DNA of 26,832 nucleotides, taken from Priapulus caudatus (Eukaryota > Priapulida > Priapulimorpha > Priapulimorphida > Priapulidae). This document shows, in pieces, positions 1 through 22,149 of this stretch. Within the stretch, counting starts at the first letter, position 1. Each line of letters opens with the position of its first letter. The notes under the pieces are model-generated. The model was not told the origin of the DNA. It ran no database searches and saw nothing but the letters and a program-made list of their open reading frames with translations. The position numbers were made by a program, and so were the translations under genes. The stretch is taken from the NCBI RefSeq assembly GCF_000485595.1, contig NW_014577703.1:15246-42077 (forward strand). The letters run 5' to 3'.

Positions 1-2889
1 TAGATTAGTTACCAGTTCAAAACTATGCAAAACGCTGTTAAAACCCTGACATACTCTTCTCTATTATCCACTCTTGATCCAAGTATATTGCCCAAGGCCA
101 CGCTAGCCATACAGCACACACTCCCAAGATGTGGACGTTACAGCATTTGCTTTTCCGATGCCAGTTTGGATTCTAATGTCGGCATGGGCAGTCAAGAGTA
201 CGCCACAGTAAATATATTCTACAATACGCTGTGCTGCTAAGAACAAGGAGTTGTTTAATACCCATGGTATGAGTTCAACAGAAATTGCCTGGATACACTT
301 TTGAAATTATTGCAACATCATAGACTCAAGAAATACCCAGTGACAGACAGCATTGTAAACATTCAATATACATATTTCTCTATTTTTCTATAAAGTAAAT
401 GCATCCGGCCACGTCCTATAAATTTACAGTGTGTTTGTACAGAATTTCCCAGATTCAGTGGCATTGACTGACATCTTTAGAACCACTAAAATTTGCCTGA
501 TTTTAAATGCAAACTGACCGAACGCACGCCGCTGTGCACAAACTCACAGAAAGATACAGCAGGTGAGGAACCGTGTGTGCGAAATTCACACAATGTTCTA
601 TTTTCGTTTCATACCATCATGGCAAAAATACACAACCATTCGCCTCCATTTTGGTATCTACACGCAGCCCAACGTTACGTTTGAATGCAATCTGGTACAA
701 CACATAATACACCCAGAGAAATCTGGTGAATTCCTGCAGAAAACTCCCAGGCCACGGCAATGTAAATAGAAGCAACCGCTTGTTCAAACTGCATGCAGTG
801 CCCCCTTAATACAACTCAGGATACCACTGCCGCAAGGCTAGCACTATTTTTAAAGTGGGCGGAGCTCCGGGGAAATCCAGCGAATGGCGATTCGTAAACA
901 GAGTATGATTTGAAAAAGGTAAATTCTATCACTATTTCTTATCACTATTTCATCAAATTTTTCATGAAATAATGGTCGGATTTTTAATATCTTTGCAACT
1001 TTTATTAGTACAAATCTTATTACATAGGATACGAGTAACCTGGCCGCTGTAAAACTTGTGGTAAAAAAGCGTCAAAAATTCTCACGGAAATCTACTTGTG
1101 GCAGTGGTGAATTGAGCGAGAGCGAGAGCGCCATCTGTAATGGAGTTTGGTGCTTGTTAACAGTAACACATGAGTAATGATGCCGCATTGCATCCTGGGT
1201 TCAATCGCTCCCTGCATCCAAGCTTTATGACGAGGCCTGCCAGGCCAAGCTAGCATGATTCCCACAGGAATGATGTCACACACATGACTAAGTTCATGTT
1301 CATTGGCCAAACAATCGAGTAGCGCGGTTAGGGAGTTTCGGATAATAAACAGGTAGTTGCTCCCATTTACACTGGCCTAGGGTGGGAGTTTTCCTCAGGA
1401 TTTAACCAGATAACTCTGGGTAAATTAAGTTGTACCAAATGGCAAGGGTGATAATTCAATCAAGTGAACATTCGGCTATGCATAGATATGAAAATTGAGG
1501 CAGTTGGTTGTATATTTATCCAGTGTGTGCATATGGTGAAATTGTGTGTTGCAGAGGAGCATTTGAACAGCATTTACAGGAAATTATCGGCAATAATACT
1601 ACTAGTACTACTAGTAACTAGGCGATAGAGAGTAAGGACTTTGGTAGTAAACACATTTCGCGTTTCTTTACCATCACTTTCTTATTGAAACGTTCCAAGT
1701 GCCTGTGCTGTGGAACAGAGTGACAGTCTGAGTCAAGACTATCAGCAACATCGGACTATAATGTCGTATTGATTAGTAGGAAAAGTTTGGACTATGTCAC
1801 TATCCGAAAAAGTATTATTGCCATATTGCTTTTATTCAATATTGGTCACAAGAGTGACCGACTAGAATTACTATTACTATTACTAGTAATAGTACTAATA
1901 GTAATACTAATAGTAATAATACTAATAGTAATAGTAATACCTAATAGTAAAGTCAATACCTATTATTATTAACGATGCTGGATATTCGTCCGAGCATCGA
2001 ACACCTGGTCCGTATGCGCTCATTTTCGTCGAGCAGTTGTTTGCGCTGCACTGGTTCATGCTAGACATGCCGCAGCGCGCAAGGCACGCGGTGCCGGAGG
2101 TAGGAAATGTGAAGGGGGGGGGCGCGTCTGGGTTCTCCCCCAGACAATTCTTTAAATCTAGATGCATCTAAAAATTGCTATTTACCCTTTAGATTTATGA
2201 TTTTTGAGCCTTTTTAGCGTTGGGGGCCGTAGTCGTTTTGCTACCGGCAAAGCCCTACGGCTGTGACGCCCCTGCATCATGCTTTGCTCTTGTGGTAATA
2301 CTACCAATAGATAGTGTTTCGGTACCATCACTCGACGTATATAAGCGAACCGAGTCGGTCTATAGTTTAGTCTTAGGTTAGGCGTTAGACTTCGGGTTAG
2401 GCCTTCTAGAGACGTAGCGCGCCTCCCTAGTCACTAGCATTATAATTACATTTATGTAATTACAACATGAATAGCGCATGCGCCCACACCCTGCCCCTCG
2501 AAGAACAGTGTGTCCGAGGTGCCAGCGCATTCTCCAAGCTTTTTCATTATAGCATGGCGGGTGCTGCCTTTACGCCGTCCTAGCTAGTAGCTTGCAAAAG
2601 CGCCACAAGCGAGTTGAAATGCTATTGGGTCCGGGGCGCTATGAGATTTAGCATAGGCGGCTATGATATTGTCGAGTGCGCGGCTGCTGCACTCTCTAGG
2701 GAATGGCGGGCCCTCAACGAGTAGGCCTGGCGCGGCCGCCCAGGCGTATAAGTGCTTCTTGGAGACCCTGCCGATGCTCGGACAATATCCACGTCCTATA
2801 CCTATATTTAGCTAAGGTAGTAGTAGTTAGTAGTCACGTATTTAATTAGCGCAGTGAGCTACTGGCAGTATCCGATACCGTATCTTAGA
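1..2889 (-). other. Left flank, inferred to lie in ATP6V0D1 intron 1 or beyond; no gene recognised
   Basis: The short ORFs here (25-240, 493-769, 1092-1310 and others) show no family resemblance or codon pattern I can defend. I see ACTACTAGT/AATAGTAAT trinucleotide microsatellites (about 1597-1621 and 1866-1960) and a G run at 2117-2126. A more GC-rich, TE-like stretch (about 1975-2800) has no coherent coding frame. Confidence 0.4.
1866..1972. repeat. TAG/TAT trinucleotide microsatellite
   Basis: Runs of TTACTA, TAATAG and TAATAC cover about 105 bp with mixed units. The open frames across it (low-complexity LLLLL/IVILI) are repeat artefacts. Confidence 0.8.
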
Positions 2890-3422
2890 ATGTCTCGAGG
2901 CTACGGGGTACGAGAGTCATTCGCTTTCAATACATTAACGAGATAAAGATGGCGTCGGTTGCGCCAGATTTCGAAATACGCCTTGGGAAATAAATCTCAC
3001 GCATTTGAAGATTTTGAGGAGCTAAACCCTAACCCTATTCTAACCCTAACCTACATCCCTAACGCCCTAAAAAGGGGCTTCACACGACCGAACGCGCTAC
3101 ATACTCCAAGCCACTTGTCGTATTATAATTATTACGCAGTGGCGGAGCGTCACGCGTAAGCCCGTCGTTCGTTGGAAGCCCCCTTTTGGCCGTTAGGGGT
3201 AGGGTTAGGGTTTAGCTTTAGGGTTAGGGTTATGGTTTAGGGTTAGATTAGGTTAGGCGTTAGGGTTAGGTTAGGGTTCTAGCCGCATCTAAACTCTCAA
3301 ATCGTCTGAATTTTATTTCCCAAGGCGTCTATTTCGAATCTTGGCCGCCACCGCCGCCATCTTTGATCTCGCTTAAGTATGAAAGCGAAGGATGGACTCC
3401 CGTCTACCGTAGCTCGAGACAT
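2890..3422. mobile_element. Fold-back element with telomere-like repeats in both arms
   Basis: This is an imperfect palindrome of about 530 bp. The left arm has ATGTCTCGAGGCTACGG, TTCGCTTTCA, AAAGATGGCG and CGCCTTGGGAAATAAA; the right arm has their complements in reverse order, TTTATTTCCCAAGGCG, CGCCATCTTTGA, TGAAAGCGAA, CCGTAGCTCGAGACAT. CCCTAA-type repeats sit in the left arm (about 3027-3064) and TTAGGG-type repeats in the right arm (about 3193-3279). The spacer is about 3100-3165. No transposase is present. Confidence 0.75.
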
Positions 3423-5400
3423 GTAAAGCTCGCGTTCTCACAACGGGCATCGTTTTGGCTCGACGCAAATGAGGCTAGATTTAAGGCTCGGTGCAAATTT
3501 CGGCCTCTGCGGCCTAATTGAGTCGGAAGCGTTCACACGGTACGCATCGTGAATACTGCTCTGTAAATCAAATTCAATATCAAATAAATATTTATTGCCA
3601 GCAAATAGCTCACAAGATACTTCGGCAGTATGTCCGCAGATCGCGTATGATTTAGGATTATAGAGTGTTTACTATACGATCTGCCGAGGTTAATATATCA
3701 ATTATCGAAGAACGTGCATCCTCGATCAAATCTTTCTAGAATTTTTTACTGTTTTGGACTTTATTTCGTCGAAGTACCACGTTTGACACTCGCGGCATCT
3801 TACCGCTCACCTGATTCTACCTCTCTACGCCTCGCCGAAAAGCTGGCCGTGCTAAAATTTGGCTCGCCGGTCCGAGGTTTTCGATGGCCAAATCTGGCCC
3901 TCGGGCCTATTAGGCTCGGCCAAAAACGGTCGCTGTTGAACGCTCGCTCGAGCCACAGTCTGCACGGGCTAATTATTCTCGCGACAAAAACGGCCGTGGA
4001 ACGGCTAAAAGCTCACAAGGCATCCAAACGCCTAAATTTCTTCCCATACTAGCTAGCAAACTTCGTGTCAGATAATCACACTACTCATGACAATACAACT
4101 TGTGTGCCCAAACTTGAATCTTCGCAAAACTATGCGAATTCAGGCATCCGCCAGTTTGGCAACCAATCGTGAGATTGCGGCAACAGAGGTAAACAGGGCA
4201 TGCACAACACATGTATTATTAGGATTTCAAATCTTATATCATAACTATAAGTCGTTATACCTTCTTTCACTCAATGTGTTTGGCCCCTTGTATAATATTA
4301 AATGATTTGAATAATTAATTGGATAAAAAAAAAAAAAAAAAAATATGACGATAAATATTTATATATACTAGCAACTACTACTTACTAGTTTGCACAACGC
4401 ACACCCACACACTCGCTATGCAGCAGTTTTTGAATCACGACTGTTTCAGTCTTTGCCCAATCTTGGAGATTGGTCAGCCAACTAGGGAATCCGCCAGTAT
4501 TGAGAGCGCAATCGCTGCACAATCTCGAGTTCTGCAGATTTTCTCAAGTTCTGGGTACGACACCTTAGCTTGCTCCATTTCACTGCGCTATGTTAAAACC
4601 CACAAGAAAGCAGTGTGGAGAAAACTGGCATTCTGGCGCAAACTCCGACTGTTGCCAAACAAATATAGCCTTGTGAAGTCGAGGTGGACGTGACGTCACA
4701 TGTTTTTATCTTTGCTGGCGCCCGTACGCTGTAACGCGCCAGCACTCGCTGCACGGTTTGCTTGGGGATTGGGGAAACTGTCAACAAACATGCGAGAATT
4801 CTCAACAACATATGCGAGGTATGTTTCAAAATTACCTTTTATAAGAGACAACGCGGCAGTGAAATGGGAGGAACTAAGAGTTATTTTGCCATAAGGTAGG
4901 TATGATTATGCATGACACGAAGTATTGTTGCTAGTTGGCTACGTAGTAGAGTGAAAATTAGGCGTTGGCATGCGCATTGTGAGCCTCCTTGAACCGCATA
5001 CGGGCCACCTGTACCCGAGCCACTGCCTCATATTATTAGGCTGTTGCTCCTGCCGACTGGCTACCGTCGCCGATTATTTTTCTCCCTCAACTCACCAGCT
5101 ACTGACGGTACTGACGCCTGATTGGTTAGAGCTTGTGTTTTCTTTGCGGTATACATAAGCACATCCAATTTTAATTTCAAGCATGTGCAAGCAGCCCAAG
5201 GGTAGTGCGACTTGGCCCCAAGTTGAATCGGTCGCGGGATCGAAATTCCCATCCGTTTTCTAATTATTTCCGTGTTTCTTGTATTTTCTATCTTTATCTG
5301 TTTAACATTTTTTTTTCCAATTAACGCAAATATTACATTTATTTATTTACAACATTTAATAACAACTATTATTTTTACACATGAAAAATTAAATTTTATT
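3423..5400. other. Gene-free stretch inferred to be in ATP6V0D1 intron 1
   Basis: No exon was recognised. The 112-codon ORF at 3714-4052 has a composition (many S, R, L) that does not suggest a protein. A run of 19 A (4325-4343) could be a retroposon tail, although I could not define a body for it. A perfect CRE palindrome, TGACGTCA, lies at 4691-4698 without an adjacent gene start. From about 5260 the sequence becomes very AT-rich. Confidence 0.4.
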
Positions 5401-5411
5401 AATTTATAGAT

Positions 5412-5482
5412 TAGCGGTTGAGGGTTACGGTTACGGGTTAGAGGTAGGGTTAGAGGTTAGGGTTAGGGTTAGGTTAGGGTTC
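5412..5482 (+). repeat. Interstitial telomere-like TTAGGG block
   Basis: About 70 bp of degenerate GGTTACGG/GGTTAGAG/GGTTAGGG units end in four near-perfect TTAGGG copies. It lies 190 bp beyond the ATP6V0D1 exon 1 donor, inside that intron. Confidence 0.75.
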
Positions 5483-5671
5483 CTCGTATATATCGTAATA
5501 AAAATTTCGATTAATATATCGAATATCACCAACAAGCCAACGTAGTTATTATTCGCCGATTAAGAGGGCGCTGGCATCACTACGCGTGGAGGTTGAAAGA
5601 GAAAAAAATTCGGCGACGGTTACCGTCCGCAGCGGAGCAAACAGCCGTAGTATTACACTCGACATACGTAC

Positions 5672-5792
5672 CGTCTAAAGTTTCACACTGGACCAAATTT
5701 AGATAGTCGCTTTGTTTGAGTATACCACCCTTGAATCCTCTGACAAGACCTTCCAAATATCCTGCATCGATGTTATAGTAATATTCACTCAT
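5672..5792 (-). CDS. ATP6V0D1: V-type proton ATPase subunit d, first coding exon (partial gene)
   Basis: This exon encodes the N-terminus of V-ATPase V0 subunit d, the cap that links the membrane c-ring to the central rotor of the vacuolar and endosomal proton pump. Read on the minus strand from the ATG at 5792, it gives 40 codons containing [14 protein letters not shown] and [13 protein letters not shown]. This closely matches the start of the family as I know it ([28 protein letters not shown]). It ends in phase 1 at a consensus donor, GTACGT (complement of 5666-5671). The full protein is about 350 residues. I searched 1-5665 for the next conserved segments by eye and did not recognise any, so intron 1 is at least about 5 kb and the rest of the gene lies to the left of the window. 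It is head-to-head with AHCY, 234 bp between the two ATGs. Whether it is the ubiquitous or a tissue-specific paralogue cannot be told from one exon. Confidence 0.9.
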
Positions 5793-6026
5793 TTTATCGC
5801 TGATTAAAAATATTGTACCAAAACTCCTTCGATCGGTTCCTTCCTTCCTGACCCCGTCTGCCCTCGTGACATCATTTCCGTTGGAACGTCATCACACCAG
5901 GTGGCGCTAGTATATGCATATATATAAACGTGCAGCGCTGGAAAATCACCCTCATTCATCAGTTGACCGGCGTGGATTGATATTCGTTGTGGAGTTCTCT
6001 GTCACCAGTAAACAAACACAAACAGG
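5793..6026. promoter_or_regulatory. Bidirectional promoter between ATP6V0D1 and AHCY
   Basis: The 234 bp between the divergent ATGs must hold both 5' UTRs and core promoters. On the AHCY side there is a TATATAAA box at 5921-5928, and an initiator-like CTCATTC lies about 30 bp downstream (A at 5954). A CRE/AP-1-like TGACATCA (5867-5874) runs into TTTCCG, an ETS core on the other strand, and a half CRE (AACGTCA) lies at 5886-5892. No TATA box is evident in the ATP6V0D1 direction. Factor assignments are motif matches only. Confidence 0.6.
5921..5928 (+). promoter_or_regulatory. TATA box of AHCY
   Basis: The sequence is TATATAAA, 33 bp upstream of an A in an initiator-like context (5954) and 99 bp upstream of the AHCY ATG. 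The spacing fits a start site near 5954 and a 5' UTR of about 70 nt. Confidence 0.6.
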
Positions 6027-18298
<12,272 letters not shown>

Positions 18299-19482
18299 GC
18301 CACTGCAATACGTCGTTAGACTGTCCAGTCTTCATTCTTGGGTTACTCAATGCGAGGCACAATGTTTAAAAAAATGTTGAAGTGTGACACTTAAAAAACT
18401 TGTTGTTACTTTCAATTAAATGGGTTTAATTGAATGAGAAATAACCAAAATCTTGATTATCTTTTTAATAATATTGAGCACTAAAAAATCATACACCACC
18501 TAAAATAAATGATAGACTGCCTAAAAATGTCTGAGAAAATATTGCTCATGTCATCTGATAGAAGCTAGCTGTTATCTGATAGCTGTTGCTTATGTGATCT
18601 GGTATGAAGGGAGAATTGATGTGTCTATAGGTGGCCACATTCATATGTAGTTTGCACCCGTCGTGTCTGATCAGAGCTGTGTTTACAGTGAAGGAAACTA
18701 TAGCAGTGATTACTTTCCCAGTTATCATGTCCAAGTCACAGCAGATAACCAAAAGTCAATAGCAGATTGCTCAGAACGTCATTTTAAGCGAGCATAGGTT
18801 ACAGCCGGAATTCGAACATGTAAATGAATCATAAAATGGCACTTGTTCGTTAGTGCTCAGCCTTCTTTCTGGAGAGTTAACGATGTAGTAAAATGCTGTT
18901 CCCACGAGAAATTGGCTATAAAACTGTAAAACATTCCAACTTTTTATATGGTCTTGACAGTTATTTTGTGATCTGGTGAAACTCAGAAATAAATTTCTGG
19001 ATTCTCAAGCTGTTCTTTTGTTGAGTTTTAAATCAAGACTGACAAAAGATGTAAACCATATAAATACACTGCAATATATTAGCAACATAAGATGGAAATT
19101 GTTTAATATAAAAAAATTGGTACATTATTTCCCTAAATTTGTCAATTACAAGACATTAATTACATCTTGCAATATTGTGAAACCTGTGAGATAAGCCTGC
19201 ATGACCCCTTGTCCACTGGAGGGGTTGTGTGTATGTGTAAAGAAGGCAATAGTATCTTATACAAACTGTTCAGATTAAACTCGACCAAATTAAGCTTTGC
19301 GACTAGTGACATTTACAATTATATACACATCACACATCACATTATTTAAACGTCAATTGTCTACTTATAGTACAGTATTACATCTGTAAAAATGTCACCT
19401 ATAGGCTACACTCTCACATAAACAAATGTTCTAATTATAGGTGTTTTAAAATATGTACAGCAAGTGTTACACGGGTCTGTAG
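18299..19482. other. Convergent intergenic region between AHCY and UBE2C
   Basis: This holds the 3' UTRs of both genes. It is AT-rich, and I recognise no exon in it. There are short ATCTGATAG-like repeats near 18556-18600, and a complement-strand ATTAAA (plus-strand TTTAAT, 19102-19107) that could serve the UBE2C end. The small ORFs here look random. Confidence 0.5.
18415..18420 (+). promoter_or_regulatory. Candidate AHCY polyadenylation signal
   Basis: An ATTAAA hexamer lies 117 nt after the AHCY stop codon. A canonical AATAAA follows at 18504-18509. Either could be used; the choice is not visible from sequence. Confidence 0.45.
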
Positions 19483-21862
19483 TTAATTGCGAGATTTTAC
19501 TTCTGTTTCGTATTTTTCGTGTAGAATTTTTCTGTACGCTGTCTGATCGATCCACATGTCAGCTGCCTGCACATTCAGAGGACTTTCGTTGTTCGGTTCT
19601 GCATGGAGAAATGAAACGCGAAACATGAATTTATTAGCAATTACAATCTGTATACACTCTCCCAAGTTTTATTCCCCATTGTTATGAAAAATAACAAACT
19701 CATAATTCCCATCACATTAAGATCTATAAACCTACAGACCTAGCCAGTCACTATGGATACTTCCATGCAATTATACCCTTCAATGGTACAGGTAGGTACT
19801 TGGGGTTTCTTCTGAGGGAAAATTAGACAAATGAGGTAATGGCAAGTTTGGGGCAAAACGAGCATGATGGATTCAAAGGCGTGTTGTAGGCACGCATGCG
19901 GACGCTGCAGGAGGACACAGGGAGAGAGAGGGAGAAGGGGAAACTCCTGATAGGATGGCACGCCAACCTATCAAATAACGAAAAAGTGTAGACCCCACAT
20001 CACATGACTCAATAAACGCACATGCCAATCTAAATATGCCAGAAGCACGTGGTGATCTATTTATTTTTAAGGTTGTTAGAGTAGCATTTTCACAATGGCA
20101 ATGTTAAATTTGACAACGGCGGTGCGCCACTCTGCCTCTTTAATATACATAAGAAACGCTGGGTACTTACCACCTAACAGACTCTGTATTGACAGTAGTA
20201 TGCTCCTGACATCATACGAAGCGGCCCACTTCTCCTTAAGTATGTCTAGACAGATATTCCCTGATTGGTCGACGTTGGGATGAAAACACGGTGTTTGGAA
20301 CTTCACTACGGGAGCTTGATAAGGGTATGCACAGGGAAACTCTAATGACAGTTTATACGTCAGCCCCTCGTACACCTGCAAGAGAAAATACGTAGCAACT
20401 TCTATTAACACATGGTACGTATTCCATTTATTCTGTTTGCACAAGGCATGCTAGCTCTAGCACTATAGCCCTTTGCTCCGCCACAGGCTTGCCAAATTTG
20501 ATACATTTGCTTGATTATAGCAGTGCAGCTGGGTAACTAATAAAATTTTAATGTGAAGAATGACACGTACTGTGCTTTGAGCTCCGTGTATGGTACCAAC
20601 CCATTTAAACAGGTTGTCTCCATCTGGAAATGCAGATATGCCTTTGTCACCACACATCTGTAAGATAGGAAATAGTAATTTAAGAAAATACGCACATCAT
20701 TTAAACATATATATATATATATATATATAGTATACATCCTTGAATGGCTTGGCAAATTATTTGCTCACACTTCTAAATATAGTTATTCACGACTTCACGT
20801 GCTGTACGGTGATGATTGAAACGCCCCATGGGAAATGTTCTGGTCCAAATTTAGACTAACGTCAGTATACATGACGGTCTCTTTATGTAATAATGTATGA
20901 CACTGCAGTTTCTTGGATGTAACCCCCAAACTGTGAGGTCATCAAAGAACCTAAAATGCGAATTTGCCTTCCCCAGAATGCCGTCGATGCTCCATGCAGC
21001 TCCATATAATATTCGCAAAGAGATGCCGGTGATGGATCTATAATGGGTTTCAATATATAATTAAGTATTTATATATTAAGTAAATATTACCATTAACGCC
21101 ATGAGTTCCTGTTGCAGTCTGAAATGCAAAATGATACGCGTCAGTCAAATACACTGTCATTAATACAGTAGACAAGTGTGCGCGCATGTACACCCACATT
21201 CTTCAACGGTAAAAATTACTGGCAGCAAGATCAAGCCCGCACGTACAGCACACACGCGCGCCATTGACTATATATATACAACTATATACGACTATATACG
21301 ACTATATATATGTTGTATATATATAGTCAATGGCGCGCGTGTGTGCTGTAGGCCCCCTACGTGCGGGCTTGATCTTGCTGCCAGTGGTAAAAATTACTAA
21401 AATGATGAAAACATGCTGGAATAACTACACTCTAGGTACAGTACAGACATTGAAACTATTCAAATTGCTGGTCTGCTGGCTAAATATAACACAACCAGGC
21501 TGTGTGACTAACGTCAATATACACAATATTGTGTCCATATTGGGTCCCCTAACCCTAGCAAAGACCGCTTCTTGGAGCTAGCTAAACAATGAATGAGCAA
21601 ATTATTAGAATGCGGAGAAAGTGAAAATTCCATGTTACTTTACAGTTTACTGCGTATCGGTTCGTTACTACCTTTACAGTTTACCGCACCTTTACCGTTA
21701 CGGGTTACTTACGGACTAAGGTCTTGCCTCTTGGAAAATCACTGAAATGTTTACTCACCTCTTGGTTACAGAATGGCTTTCTTTTGAATTCAGGTTGGAA
21801 ATTGTAGTCGCAGGCTTTGCCCTCACGTCTGGCATCGCAGGGTCTCTATTTTGAGAAGCCAT
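19483..21862 (-). CDS. UBE2C: Ubiquitin-conjugating enzyme E2 C (UbcH10), five exons
   Basis: UBE2C is the E2 that primes APC/C substrates such as cyclin B and securin with ubiquitin at mitotic exit. Minus-strand coding exons: 21862-21759, 21118-21091, 20657-20571, 20375-20171, 19598-19483. All borders are AG/GT, the phases agree, and the spliced product is 179 residues, the same length as human. It begins MASQNRDPA, as in vertebrates, followed by a divergent tail to about residue 34. The UBC fold follows: [26 protein letters not shown], the HPN motif (105-107), the catalytic cysteine 115 in [12 protein letters not shown], and [19 protein letters not shown] transposon-like repeat fills most of intron 4 and ends a few bases from the exon 4 donor. 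It shares an upstream promoter region with NAPG. The gene looks intact. Confidence 0.95.
19798..20162. mobile_element. Non-autonomous transposon, copy 2 (UBE2C intron 4)
   Basis: Same element as 12857-13132, with the shared landmarks GAGGGAAAATTAGACAAA, GCATGATGGATTCAAAGG and ACAACGGCGGTGCGCCACTC in the same orientation. Its right end (ATAAGAAACGCTGG) finishes a few bases before the complement of the UBE2C exon 4 donor (GTAAGT, 20165-20170). It is longer than copy 1 because of about 90 bp of extra interior sequence. Confidence 0.75.
20704..20729. repeat. (TA)n microsatellite in UBE2C intron 2
   Basis: An alternating TA run of about 24 bp, close to the exon 3 acceptor on the minus strand. Confidence 0.85.
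21208..21395. mobile_element. MULE-like MITE with 10 bp target-site duplication (UBE2C intron 1)
   Basis: The element 21218-21385 is a 168 bp near-perfect hairpin. It begins ACTGGCAGCAAGATCAAGCC and ends with the reverse complement, with CACACGCGCGCCATTGAC/GTCAATGGCGCGCGTGTG inside and a TA-rich loop. It is flanked on both sides by GGTAAAAATT (21208-21217 and 21386-21395). A 9-11 bp duplication is characteristic of Mutator-type transposition. No transposase is encoded. Confidence 0.85.
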
Positions 21863-22149
21863 TTGTAATATATTAAACAGGAGAAATAAATTTTAGCACA
21901 GCTTGTGAAGAGTAGGCGACTGTAGGCGTGTGACGGTGTGTAGGCCCTAGACAGTGTAGTGTAGGTTTAAATGTCTCGTGCGTTTAAATAGCCCCTACTT
22001 TTCAGACCAATCAGAACCAACGAATTTTGCTTAGCGAATCAGAAAACATGTGGTAATCTTCCTCCTACGCACTCAACCAATCAGATAATGAAATGTGTTT
22101 TGTGCATTTTGTGGTAACTTTGTTTATAGAGGGCGCGGCTACAGAAGCA
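21863..22149. promoter_or_regulatory. Bidirectional promoter between UBE2C and NAPG
   Basis: There are 287 bp between the two ATGs. Two exact CCAATCAG boxes (CCAAT at 22007-22011 and 22077-22081) and a CCAAT-like GCGAATCAG between them (about 22034-22042) suggest NF-Y binding. Closer to UBE2C are two TTTAAA motifs (21966-21971, 21983-21988), which resemble the CHR element of G2/M genes. NF-Y boxes upstream of a CHR are typical of UBE2C-class cell-cycle promoters, so this order fits the UBE2C direction. No TATA box is clear. Factor binding is inferred from motifs. Confidence 0.55.

Noticed and set aside
1190-1222. GGTTCAATC B-box-like motif suggesting a tRNA
   Set aside because: No matching acceptor stem or anticodon arm nearby.
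1922-2167. Minus-strand 81-codon ORF with many cysteines
   Set aside because: Its end is microsatellite-encoded tyrosine/isoleucine and it crosses a G run; no homology is recognised.
2890-3290. True chromosome end because of TTAGGG/CCCTAA repeats
   Set aside because: The tracts are short, degenerate, oppositely oriented within a palindrome and deep inside the sequence.
3714-4052. 112-codon ORF on the plus strand
   Set aside because: No family resemblance, no splice context, and its composition follows the local GC-rich repeat-like sequence.
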